Notes under the pieces: generated by a model | What the model was told of the DNA's origin: nothing | Database searches by the model: none | The model's input: the letters and a program-made list of their open reading frames with translations, nothing else | Part shown: positions 43,449-51,080 of the stretch, in pieces | Numbering within the stretch: position 1 is the stretch's first letter | How the letters are laid out: every line of letters starts with the position of its first letter | Assembly: GCA_017465565.1 (NCBI GenBank) | Contig: JAFTWA010000045.1 | Location: 1-64,000 of the forward strand | Source: Tyzzerella sp. | GTDB taxonomy: Bacteria > Bacillota > Clostridia > Lachnospirales > Lachnospiraceae | Direction: 5' to 3' | DNA: 64,000 nt | Program-made: the position numbers and the translations under genes

Positions 43449-43497
43449 TTTATTCAGCGGTTAGAAGTAAATAAAACGGTGTTGACCGCTGAATAAA
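43449..43497. repeat. Inverted repeat at the truncated end of an ATPase gene
   Basis: TTTATTCAGCGGTTA (43449-43463) and TGACCGCTGAATAAA (43483-43497) are inverted copies with one mismatch. They lie just upstream of the point where the ATPase reading frame begins without its N-terminal third. They could be a terminator or the scar of an excised element. Confidence 0.6.
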
Positions 43498-43505
43498 ATA
43501 ATTCA

Positions 43506-44717
43506 TTGTTACTTCAAGGTATGAAGAAAGGTAAAAAGCCAGAAAATTGGTTGGAAGCATTCTATATGCTTGAAAAGTATTTGGATGAAATTGATGACGG
43601 AAGTAGACAACTGATTTTTTTGGATGAGCTGCCTTGGCTAGACACACCTCGTTCGGGATTTGTGACTGCTTTCGAGGGGTTTTGGAACACTTGGGGATGC
43701 CATAGAGATAATTTGATGGTTGTAGTTTGCGGTAGTGCAAACTCGTGGATACTAGATAAATTAATTAATAATCATGGCGGATTATATAACAGAGTTACTT
43801 ACGAGATAAAACTTGCACCATTTACTTTAAATGAATGTGAGAAATTTTATACAAGTAAAAATGTAAAACTTTCAAGATATGATATTGCGCAGAGTTATAT
43901 GATTCTTGGTGGGATTCCGTATTATATGGGATATTTTCAAAGTGGAATGAGTTTAGCCCAAAACATAGATAATATTTTGTTTTCAAAACAGGGGAAACTC
44001 CGAGACGAGTACAATAGGTTATTTGCTTCTATTTTTAGCAATCCTGAATTAATGAAAAAAATTGTCGCTCTCTTATACACAAGGAATGCAGGATATACCA
44101 GAACTGAAATTGCAGAGAAGGTCAGTATGAATGATGGAGGAACACTGTCACAAAGTTTAAATGCTCTTATTGCTAGTGACTTTGTTATTAAATATATTCC
44201 ATTTGGTAAAGGAAAAAGAGAACATTATAAGTTAGTAGATCCGTTTTGTATGTTTTATCTTCATTTTGTGGATAAGAAAAAGAAGATGGATGATAAGTTT
44301 TGGCAACAGAATGTATCAACGCAGCAGATTGTAAGCTGGCGAGGATTTGCATATGAAAATGTATGCTTTAATCATGTTTCGCAGATAAAGAAAGCACTCG
44401 GTATTAGTGGAGTCATTACCACACATTCTGCTTGGTCTAAAAGAAGTGATGATACGGAGGGGGCACAGATTGATTTACTGATTTCGCGTAATGATAATGT
44501 TGTAAATATGTGTGAAATCAAATATTATGGCGGTGAGTTTGTAGTTGGCAAGGAATATTATCAGGTACTACTTAAACGGCAAGAAATTTTGGCGAAAGAA
44601 ATATCGCCTAAGATTTCGATTCATAATACATTGATAACAACATTTGGGCTAGCTTACAATGAGTACAGTGGTGTGTTCTCTAATGTGCTAACCTTGGATG
44701 ATTTGTTTGCTGAGTAA
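43506..44717 (+). pseudogene. N-terminally truncated DUF234-type ATPase
   Basis: The frame encodes about 403 residues of an ATPase of the archaeal-type/DUF234 family. Walker B is present (LIFLDELPWLDTPRSGF, about 37-53), as is VVVCGSANSWI, a winged-helix region, and the C-terminal nuclease-like DUF234 domain with DLLISRND and CEIKYYGG. The N-terminal 90-100 residues with the FxGR and Walker A motifs are missing; in-frame stops occur at 43494, right in an inverted repeat. The first codon is TTG at 43506, or ATG at 43521, with no clear ribosome site. It is probably a broken gene, cut by deletion. Confidence 0.8.
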
Positions 44718-44747
44718 TATGAAATTAAATAATGGGAGTGGATGTGT

Positions 44748-45197
44748 TTATTCTAAAACATTCACTCCTTCTTCGTATAGTAGTTCGTTGGTCTGTTGTA
44801 CGGTAAGACCATTTTCTAATGCGAAAATAATAATAGAATCTTTCTTACGTCTTGGATATAATTTGCCGCATTCTGCAAGTGCGAGAGCACGCTGCGTTTC
44901 TTCGTATGTCATATGTGCGGCAAGGCAGAGTGCAAGAACTTTATCACGTCCTGGCTTTTTTGTCCCATTTAGAATTTGATATGCATAATTGCGCTGGATT
45001 AATGAAGCGTGAATGATTTCACTTTCTACAAGGTTATGGGTCTGTAAGTATGCAAAGAAATATTCAGAAAAAGAATGATAACTGGTATTTTCAGGAAGCA
45101 ACTCTGTGTATTCATTTAGTTTTGAAACGGAATTCACTGAATGTAAAATTTTTAAAAGTTCATCTGTGGTAAGGTTTTTCTTTTGTACATCAGACAT
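44748..45197 (-). CDS. Helix-turn-helix regulator divergent from a Ser/Thr kinase
   Basis: A 149-residue protein with an XRE-like helix-turn-helix in the middle: NLVESEIIHASLIQRNYAYQ (about 57-76) then ILNGTKKPGRDKVLALCLAA. The C-terminal third (RRKKDSIIIFALENGLTVQQ) is a second helical part. AAGGAGAACTATC precedes the ATG at 45197; a longer reading to 45332 runs into the kinase gene. It faces the kinase across 77 bases that hold the kinase promoter. Regulation of the kinase gene, or being its substrate, is inferred from the arrangement. Confidence 0.75.
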   Translation of the reverse strand: MSDVQKKNLTTDELLKILHSVNSVSKLNEYTELLPENTSYHSFSEYFFAYLQTHNLVESEIIHASLIQRNYAYQILNGTKKPGRDKVLALCLAAHMTYEETQRALALAECGKLYPRRKKDSIIIFALENGLTVQQTNELLYEEGVNVLE

Positions 45198-45211
45198 GAT
45201 AGTTCTCCTTC

Positions 45212-45240
45212 TTGCGTAAAAACTGGTTGTATTATATAAT
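45212..45240 (+). promoter_or_regulatory. SigA-type promoter of the Ser/Thr kinase gene
   Basis: TTGCGT (45212-45217), a 17-base spacer and TATAAT (45235-45240) lie 35 bases before the kinase start codon. Confidence 0.72.
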
Positions 45241-45274
45241 TTTTCCAGGAGAAAAGCAAGAATGGAGAAAAACA

Positions 45275-46366
45275 ATGGGACTTGCAGAGGAATACAAGAT
45301 ATCGGTATATCAAGATTATGGGCCACTTGCAACCAAAGAACATATAAGACTTGTCCGAAATAAGCAAACGGGACAAATTTGTGTAAAGAAAGTCATAGAT
45401 TACACGCAACGGGATGTAATAGAATTTCGGAGAAAGAGCACGAATTCTTATTTTCCTCAATTGTTTGATGTAATTGAGGAAAATGGAAAATATATTATTA
45501 TTGAAGAGTATGTGAATGGCGTTACTCTAGAAGAGTATATGATGGGAGAAGCGCTTTCGGAAGAAAAAGCGGTTAAAATTGGTCGCCAGGTTTGTAAAGC
45601 ACTCATAGATTTACACCATGCAGAGCCTATGATTGTATATAGGGACTTAAAAGCTGAAAATATTATGGTGACTTCAAATGATGATGTAAAACTTGTCGAT
45701 TTCAATATTTCGCGGACATTTCAAGAGGGAAAGAAACGGGATACGGTTCTTTTAGGGACTGCGGAGTATGCAGCACCAGAACAGTTTGGTTATTTTCAGA
45801 CGGATAATAGAACAGATATTTATGCATTTGGAGTATTGTTCAATTATATGCTGACAGGGAAATTTCCAATTGAATACATAACAGAAGGGAAATACGCTGA
45901 CTTGGTGCAAAAATGTATAGAATTAGAACCATCCAAACGCTATCAGGAAATAGAAAAAATACTGGAAGAATTAGGTGGGGATGAATCGGACAAGAAAGAA
46001 ATCTCAACGGTATCGGATGTATCTTGGACAATTCCAGGATTTCGCAGTAAAACGGGTTGGAAAATGATAACGGCGACTTTGGGCTATCTTTTGGTTTTGT
46101 ATATGGGATTGTCAATGGAGTTTGTCAAGGAAAATGGGGAGGTATATCCATTGGTCTTACTATGGATATATAGGCTTTCGATAACTGCAGCCCAGATAGC
46201 AACGATATTTTTCGTATGTAATTATCGTGGAATATCTAATATAATTCCGATATATAAACATCGTTTTCTTATAATACGGGTAATCAGTTACATTGCTACA
46301 TGGTTTGTTTTCTTTTTGATGGCAATTATGGTGGCAGGCATCATTGAAACGATAATAAATATATAA
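45275..46366 (+). CDS. Membrane-anchored Ser/Thr protein kinase
   Basis: A 363-residue Hanks-type kinase. Its catalytic Lys is probably in QICVKKVID (about residue 35), the hinge is IIIEEYVNG, the catalytic loop is VYRDLKAENIMV (about 125-136), the metal-binding motif is VDFNIS (DFN in place of DFG), and the activation segment ends AAPEQFG. The last 100 residues hold three or so membrane helices and no PASTA repeats, so it is not a PknB-type muropeptide sensor. GGAGAAAAAC precedes the ATG. It is divergent from an HTH gene and has no phosphatase neighbour. Confidence 0.88.
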   Translation: MGLAEEYKISVYQDYGPLATKEHIRLVRNKQTGQICVKKVIDYTQRDVIEFRRKSTNSYFPQLFDVIEENGKYIIIEEYVNGVTLEEYMMGEALSEEKAVKIGRQVCKALIDLHHAEPMIVYRDLKAENIMVTSNDDVKLVDFNISRTFQEGKKRDTVLLGTAEYAAPEQFGYFQTDNRTDIYAFGVLFNYMLTGKFPIEYITEGKYADLVQKCIELEPSKRYQEIEKILEELGGDESDKKEISTVSDVSWTIPGFRSKTGWKMITATLGYLLVLYMGLSMEFVKENGEVYPLVLLWIYRLSITAAQIATIFFVCNYRGISNIIPIYKHRFLIIRVISYIATWFVFFLMAIMVAGIIETIINI

Positions 46367-46410
46367 ATTGTATGCTGACAGCATACCATAATCTAAGAAT
46401 GAGTATATAA

Positions 46411-46448
46411 AATAAGAGACATGGAAAAATGCCATGTCTCTTATTTTT
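46411..46448. terminator. Bidirectional terminator between the kinase and the small RHH gene
   Basis: AATAAGAGACATGG (46411-46424) and CCATGTCTCTTATT (46432-46445) form a 14-bp stem, followed by TTTG to the right. Its right arm contains the stop codon of the small minus-strand RHH gene. Confidence 0.85.
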
Positions 46449-46587
46449 GAGAATTTTTAAGATAGTCTTTCAGTATTAAGTTTATGTATTGGGAAAATGA
46501 ACGGTCATCTTTTTCTGCTAGTTCTTTGATTTTCTCAATAACATCTGTGTCGAGCGTAATGCTGACTTTATTTTTTAACGGTTTCAT
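46441..46587 (-). CDS. Small ribbon-helix-helix protein (48 residues)
   Basis: This short gene reads MKPLKNKVSITLDTDVIEKI at the start and ends DYLKNSQK. The pattern KVSITLD (strand), TDVIEKIKELAEK (helix 1) and SFSQYINLILKDYL (helix 2) is a classic Arc/CopG-type RHH. AGAGGTGGAACC precedes the ATG. There is no toxin gene beside it: upstream lies a zinc-ribbon DUF4352 gene on the other strand. It may be an orphan antitoxin or a small repressor. Coding is supported by the ribosome site, the fold pattern and the terminator at the stop. Confidence 0.82.
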   Translation of the reverse strand: MKPLKNKVSITLDTDVIEKIKELAEKDDRSFSQYINLILKDYLKNSQK

Positions 46588-46707
46588 GGTTCCACCTCTC
46601 TTGCGTATAATATATCAGTTTATGCGAAAGCGGATTGACTTATGCTACAAAATAGGATAAAGTAGGATAAAAGAGGATAATACAATACAACTAAAGGAGA
46701 AATTATT

Positions 46708-47337
46708 ATGAGTAAAGAAGAACAAACAAAGGTATGTAAGCATTGCCAGACGGAAATACCAAAGAAAGCAAAGGTGTGCCCAAACTGTCGTAAAAAGCAA
46801 GGTGGGATTTTAAAATGGATTATCATTATAGTGATAGTAATTGCTGCGATAAGTGCTATGACCGGTGGAGATGATGAACCGAAAAAAGTAGGAGATGTTC
46901 AATCTGGAGAAGAAGGTAACAAAGAAACGGGCAAAGAAACCAAAGACACATTTTCACTCGGAGAAATTGCAGAGCTTGATGGTGTTAGGGTTACAATGAC
47001 TAATTATCAGGAAAGTGCTGGAAGTGAATGGAATAAACCTACGGATGGAAATGTATTCATGCTCGTCGAATTTGAAATTGAAAACAATTCAGAAGAAGAA
47101 ATTGTTGTAAGCAGTATGATGAGTTTTGAAGCTTATGCAGATGATTATGCAGCAAATGTGTCATTTGGTGCTTTAGTGGAAAATGAGCAAACACAATTAG
47201 ATGGAACAGTTGCGCCTGGAAAGAAAATGAAAGGCTGGATTGGATATGAAATTCCAAGCGATTGGGCAGATTTTGAAATTCATTTTATTGATAGCGTTTG
47301 GAGCGATACTCCATTCAAATTTACAATTGAGAAATAA
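46708..47337 (+). CDS. Zinc-ribbon, membrane-anchored DUF4352-type protein
   Basis: A 209-residue protein. A zinc ribbon occupies residues 9-32 (CKHCQTEIP then CPNCRKKQG), followed by a membrane helix (about 35-51), an acidic linker and an extracytoplasmic beta-sandwich of the DUF4352/telomeric-repeat-binding-like type (about 75-209; EFEIENNSEEEIVV, APGKKMKGWIGYEIP). Such proteins are common surface or lipoprotein-like proteins of unknown role in Firmicutes. AAAGGAGAAATTATT precedes the ATG. Three AGGATAAA repeats lie upstream at about 46649-46680. A terminator follows. Confidence 0.82.
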   Translation: MSKEEQTKVCKHCQTEIPKKAKVCPNCRKKQGGILKWIIIIVIVIAAISAMTGGDDEPKKVGDVQSGEEGNKETGKETKDTFSLGEIAELDGVRVTMTNYQESAGSEWNKPTDGNVFMLVEFEIENNSEEEIVVSSMMSFEAYADDYAANVSFGALVENEQTQLDGTVAPGKKMKGWIGYEIPSDWADFEIHFIDSVWSDTPFKFTIEK

Positions 47338-47345
47338 TGTATAGT

Positions 47346-47384
47346 AAAACCGCCTCATACCATTAATTGGAAGAGGCGGTTTTG
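47346..47384. terminator. Terminator between the DUF4352 gene and proC
   Basis: AAAACCGCCTC (47346-47356) pairs with GAGGCGGTTTT (47373-47383). With A run on the left and T run on the right it can work in both directions, between convergent genes. Confidence 0.85.
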
Positions 47385-47413
47385 TCGTGTAAGATTATTG
47401 GTCAAACAATTGG

Positions 47414-48211
47414 TTACAAACGTTTTGATTTTTCGGTGCCGGCATTAATGCAATCCATCACCGCATATCTCATGCCACCGCGTTCCAGTGCCTCACATCC
47501 CTCAATTGTAGTTCCACCCGGAGATGTTACCATGTCTTTTAACTGTCCTGGATGAATTCCTTTTTCAAGAATCATTTTTGCCGTTCCAAGGCAGGTCTGT
47601 GCTGCAAGGCGATAAGCGGTTGCGCGAGGAAGCCCATTTTTTACACCACCGTCTGCCATCGCTTCGATAAACATTGCAACGTAAGCTGGACCGCCGCCGC
47701 TTAATCCACATACGGCATCAATCAGGTGCTCAGGAATCATTTCTACGACACCGATGCTTTCATAAATTTCTTTTGCAGCAGCTAACTCTTCTTCAGTGAA
47801 ATCATTATCTGAACAAAGAGCAAATGCACCTTCAAATACAAGTGCAGGGGTGTTTGGCATGATGCGGAGAATTCTAACATTTCCATCTATCATGTTTTTG
47901 AGGCGTTCTACAGTAATACCGGCAATAATTGACATAATTGCTTTTCCGTCCAGGACCTTGCCACATTCTGCAAGGACTTCTGGGGTGTACTGTGGTTTGA
48001 CACCAAGTAAAATAATGTCACTCTTTTGGCATAAATCTTCTAAATTCGATGCGAGATTTACTCCGGTTTTCTTTGCATTTTCCATTGCTGCAGGATTGAC
48101 ATCATAAACATATGCCTGTGAAGGAGCGATAACACCGCTTTCGATTGCGCCGCAAAGAATGGCACCGCCCATATTTCCGTATCCAATAACACCTATTTTT
48201 TGTGTAATCAT
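47414..48211 (-). CDS. proC: Pyrroline-5-carboxylate reductase
   Basis: A 265-residue enzyme that makes proline from pyrroline-5-carboxylate with NAD(P)H. IGVIGYGNMGGAILCGAIES carries the Rossmann GxGxMG loop, GVKPQYTPEVL the conserved middle, and SGGGPAYVAMFIEAMADGGV plus TSPGGTTIEGCEAL the C-terminal ProC signature (quoted in part). AAGGAGGATTTAGAT precedes the ATG at 48211. It ends an operon with an M20 peptidase and an ATC-hydrolase-like gene, which is an unusual setting for proC. Confidence 0.95.
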   Translation of the reverse strand: MITQKIGVIGYGNMGGAILCGAIESGVIAPSQAYVYDVNPAAMENAKKTGVNLASNLEDLCQKSDIILLGVKPQYTPEVLAECGKVLDGKAIMSIIAGITVERLKNMIDGNVRILRIMPNTPALVFEGAFALCSDNDFTEEELAAAKEIYESIGVVEMIPEHLIDAVCGLSGGGPAYVAMFIEAMADGGVKNGLPRATAYRLAAQTCLGTAKMILEKGIHPGQLKDMVTSPGGTTIEGCEALERGGMRYAVMDCINAGTEKSKRL

Positions 48212-48224
48212 ATCTAAATCCTCC

Positions 48225-49520
48225 TTATTTTGTACCATTATGGAATTTCCAGGTTTTCTTTAAATTTTCTGGGTCCGAAAGCAATAGTTTTGTTCCCTCT
48301 GCCATACATCTTGCTGCGTAGAACATTCCTTTTTGTCCAATGCTCATTCCAGATTGTTTGGTTGTAGACCAGTGATGGAGTGGTGTTCCCTTGCACATGG
48401 TTGCAGCACTTAGTGTTATGGTAGGAATTGTATGGCTTACTTCCGCTACATCTGTCCCGATTGGCATAGGAACTGGTTCATCCTCCAAAGGCCAGAGACC
48501 GCTAAAGTAATCGCCGTCATTAGAGAGGCCGGCTTTTTCTGTAATCTCAGCAGCCACATCCAATTCCTCTTGTGTATATTCAGGTGTTGGAATGTGCGTC
48601 ATTGCTTCATAATAAATTTTTGCAAGTACACGGTTTACTTTCATTTCTTTACAGCATGTAACAAGCTCGATATCGACTGTTGTTCCAGTCATAAGAGCAG
48701 CACCTCTTGCGCAGTTGTCCACGCGTTCGCTCACTTCTTCTGTAAGTGCACGCTTATAAGAGCGGATAAAATAATTGGTCTTTGCATAATCTGGGACAAC
48801 ATTAGCTGGAATACCATTGTCTTTGTATGCATAGTGCATGCGGCATTCTGTTGGCACATGTTCACGAAGGTAGTTTACTCCGATGTTCATAAGCTCCGCC
48901 GCATCTAGTGCACTTCGCCCTTCTTCCGGTGCCTTTGCAGCATGGGAAGTACGTCCGTGGAAGGTGTAATTTTTAATATCCTGCGCCTGCCAGATGTCGT
49001 TGCTGACACGGTTCCTGTCGAATGGATGCCATGTAACAGCCACGTCTAAATTATCAAAGATTCCTTTGTCATTCATGATGATTTTCCCAGACATGATTTC
49101 TTCCGCAGGGCATCCGTAAACAATCAGTGTACCGCCATCAGTGACAGCGTTTGTTTCCATATCAGCCTTGAGTGCACAGGCAGCACCTGCCACAGCGGTT
49201 CCGAGCAGATTGTGACCGCAGGCGTGTCCGATTTCCGCGAGAGCGTCGTATTCAGCAAGGAAACCAACATATGGTTTTCCGCTTCCCCAAGTTGCAGTAA
49301 ATGCAGTGTCAATGTCGGCTGTATTCCATTCTACTTTAAATCCATTCGCTTCCAGATATTCACCGAGATATTTGGAAGAAAGTTTTTCCTGATAAGCTGT
49401 TTCTGGATGGTTGAAAATGTAATCAGCAGTCTGAATCATATCTGCTTCGTGTGAGAGCAGCCAGTTTGTAATCGCATTTTCGTTCTTCATCCAGCTCTGT
49501 AAAATACTAGAATTCTGCAT
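48225..49520 (-). CDS. M20-family amidohydrolase (AbgB-like)
   Basis: A 431-residue metal-dependent amidohydrolase/peptidase of the M20D type, as in AbgB or aminoacylases. The metal ligands are in GHACGHNLLGTAVAGAA (His-Asp/Cys-His region, about 107-123) and the later PAEEIMSG with catalytic Glu; the C-terminal lid contains HHWSTT. It likely cleaves an N-acyl or N-carbamoyl amino acid. AGGAG lies 8 bases before the ATG at 49520, within the last 14 bases of the upstream gene, so the two are coupled. proC follows after 13 bases. Confidence 0.9.
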   Translation of the reverse strand: MQNSSILQSWMKNENAITNWLLSHEADMIQTADYIFNHPETAYQEKLSSKYLGEYLEANGFKVEWNTADIDTAFTATWGSGKPYVGFLAEYDALAEIGHACGHNLLGTAVAGAACALKADMETNAVTDGGTLIVYGCPAEEIMSGKIIMNDKGIFDNLDVAVTWHPFDRNRVSNDIWQAQDIKNYTFHGRTSHAAKAPEEGRSALDAAELMNIGVNYLREHVPTECRMHYAYKDNGIPANVVPDYAKTNYFIRSYKRALTEEVSERVDNCARGAALMTGTTVDIELVTCCKEMKVNRVLAKIYYEAMTHIPTPEYTQEELDVAAEITEKAGLSNDGDYFSGLWPLEDEPVPMPIGTDVAEVSHTIPTITLSAATMCKGTPLHHWSTTKQSGMSIGQKGMFYAARCMAEGTKLLLSDPENLKKTWKFHNGTK

Positions 49521-50211
49521 GGTCAATTTCTCCTAATACGTCAAAATATTCTTGTCCAAATTTTTCGATATATTCCTCGATAGCTTTTTGGACAGCAATT
49601 TCACCTGTTTCACCTAATTCTTCCTTCAAGGTGTTTCCAACTGTATGTAATAAGTGTGCTGTGTGGAAATTAAAGTCCTTCATACAGCTGCTTCCGAGAG
49701 CCTTTTTCTTTTCAGCCAATAAAGTCACTTCTTCGGCTGTTAAAGGATGTCCCCAGTCAAACTCGCAGCGTTCCCCGCCCCAGCTAAGTGCAGTGGTAGT
49801 AGGTGTACATACGAAATCAGGGCGGAATCCCTGATAAACAGCGTTGTCTACGTTAACGCAATAATATTTTCCATATTCAGTTAAATTGTGTTTTTTCCAG
49901 GCATCGCACCAGGCGCATTTCGCGATGTAAGTCTGAAGTGTTGGTTCCGTATGAATGGTTCCGAAATCCATTTGTCCAGCATAGTCAGGCTTCCATTCGC
50001 CATACGCCTGATTTGTCATTGTGGTGAGATCATCTCCGTTGGCAAGGGCGTTCTTTGCCATACGGGCACCCCGTTCATTTCCGTACTTTGTCATTCCTTT
50101 TAGAATTGCTTCCTTTCCAGCTTCTCCAGCAAGAGTGATAGCGCTTTTTGACAGGAGAGCAAAAAGAATTGCATGATGTTCAATTTTACAAGTTATGGTT
50201 TTATCTGACAT
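49507..50211 (-). CDS. L-2-amino-thiazoline-4-carboxylate hydrolase-like protein
   Basis: A 234-residue protein of the ATC hydrolase-like family. Family features are HAILFALLSKSAITLAGEAG near the start, KYGNERGARMAKNA, and the cysteine-containing KCAWCDAWKKH and CVNVDNAVYQGFRP. In Pseudomonas ATC hydrolase opens the thiazoline ring to N-carbamoyl-cysteine, which a second amidohydrolase converts to cysteine. Here an M20 amidohydrolase gene overlaps it by 14 bases, giving the same gene pairing, but the true substrate is unknown. AAAGGAGTTTTATT precedes the ATG. Confidence 0.85.
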   Translation of the reverse strand: MSDKTITCKIEHHAILFALLSKSAITLAGEAGKEAILKGMTKYGNERGARMAKNALANGDDLTTMTNQAYGEWKPDYAGQMDFGTIHTEPTLQTYIAKCAWCDAWKKHNLTEYGKYYCVNVDNAVYQGFRPDFVCTPTTTALSWGGERCEFDWGHPLTAEEVTLLAEKKKALGSSCMKDFNFHTAHLLHTVGNTLKEELGETGEIAVQKAIEEYIEKFGQEYFDVLGEIDHAEF

Positions 50212-50254
50212 AATAAAACTCCTTTCGTACTTGATAGGGATATTTGTTGTACCT

Positions 50255-50283
50255 ATTATACTCCATAACTTGTTAGTATGAAA
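50255..50283 (-). promoter_or_regulatory. Candidate promoter of the ATC-hydrolase/M20/proC operon
   Basis: On the minus strand TATAAT (50260-50255) lies 17 bases after a weak -35 TTTCAT (50283-50278), about 45 bases before the start at 50211. Confidence 0.5.
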
Positions 50284-50413
50284 AGGGGTTTTAAAGTTAG
50301 TTGACTGAGCTTGGGTTGTCGTATATTATAATTATATAGGATATGGTGATAAGAACCATGTCCTATGGGGAAAAGAATTAAGAAATATTTTGCCAATTAG
50401 AGTCTACAATAAT

Positions 50414-50861
50414 ATGATAGACATAATAATTGATAATCTGACTAATTGCCTTGAAGTCAGAGAAACAGGAGAAATTGCGAAAACCTACTACAAGAGAAAT
50501 GTAAAAAAGTTTACTAGTGAAGAAATCAGAAGAATGCATATGGAAGGATGGAGTGAAAATTTTAATTGGAAATCCATTCAAGAGCAAGGTTTTGAAGTAT
50601 TCGAATTACATACAAAACATGATGATGTAATTCAAGGCTGTATTGCATTAAATCATATAAAAGACCAGTATTTCACATTTGTACCTCTTGTGGAAAGTGC
50701 ACCTTGGAATATAGGTGTTAAAGGGAAATATCAAGGTGTAGGCGGACATTTATTTGCAATAGCATGTAAGGAAAGCTGGGATAGTGGGAATGACGGTTAT
50801 GTAGTGTTTGAGTCAAAAGTATTTTTATGCGGAGGAGGATGAAAATGAGAACAATGACTAA
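50414..50861 (+). pseudogene. GNAT-like gene with internal deletion and frameshift
   Basis: The frame from ATG 50414 reads 142 residues (MIDIIIDNLTNCLEVRETGE to FESKVFLCGGG) and contains YQGVGGHLFAIACKESWD, a GNAT-like acetyl-CoA loop. After VVFESK (about 50819) the frame gives a few unnatural residues and stops, while another frame from 50820 reads YFYAEEDENENND then stop, which looks like the natural acidic C-terminus. A deletion not divisible by three, removing roughly the last 40-50 residues, best explains this. No strong ribosome site is seen; a TTG at 50390 is an alternative start. The conserved small gene behind it remains intact. Confidence 0.6.
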
Positions 50862-51021
50862 ACGAAACCCTATATATGAATTAGATGAAGTGCTTACAAC
50901 TGGTATATTGTGTGAATGTTTAGACTTTAAACCATTCAGAGCTAGAGAAGCATTAGAACTTGTAAAGCACCTTGGGCGTCCTCTTACAGATGAGGAAATG
51001 AAACAATTCGAGATAGACTAA
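50845..51021 (+). CDS. Small conserved-type protein next to the GNAT-like gene (58 residues)
   Basis: A 58-residue protein, MRTMTKRNPIYELDEVLTTG at the start and LTDEEMKQFEID at the end. GGAGGAGG lies 6 bases before the ATG at 50845; in-frame ATGs at 50827 and 50839 are too close to the ribosome site. I recall similar small proteins beside such GNAT-like genes in Lachnospiraceae, but cannot name a function. The reading frame is clean and is followed by a strong terminator, so the pair was once a two-gene operon. Confidence 0.7.
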   Translation: MRTMTKRNPIYELDEVLTTGILCECLDFKPFRAREALELVKHLGRPLTDEEMKQFEID

Positions 51022-51038
51022 TTTTAGGTCAAACAAAG

Positions 51039-51066
51039 CGGCGGGAAGAAATTTCCCGCCGTTTTT
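51039..51066 (+). terminator. Intrinsic terminator
   Basis: CGGCGGGAA (51039-51047) pairs with TTTCCCGCCG (51052-51061) and is followed by TTTTT. It can also serve the convergent CPA2 antiporter gene ending at 51081. Confidence 0.88.
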
Positions 51067-51080
51067 ATGATAATAGAAAC

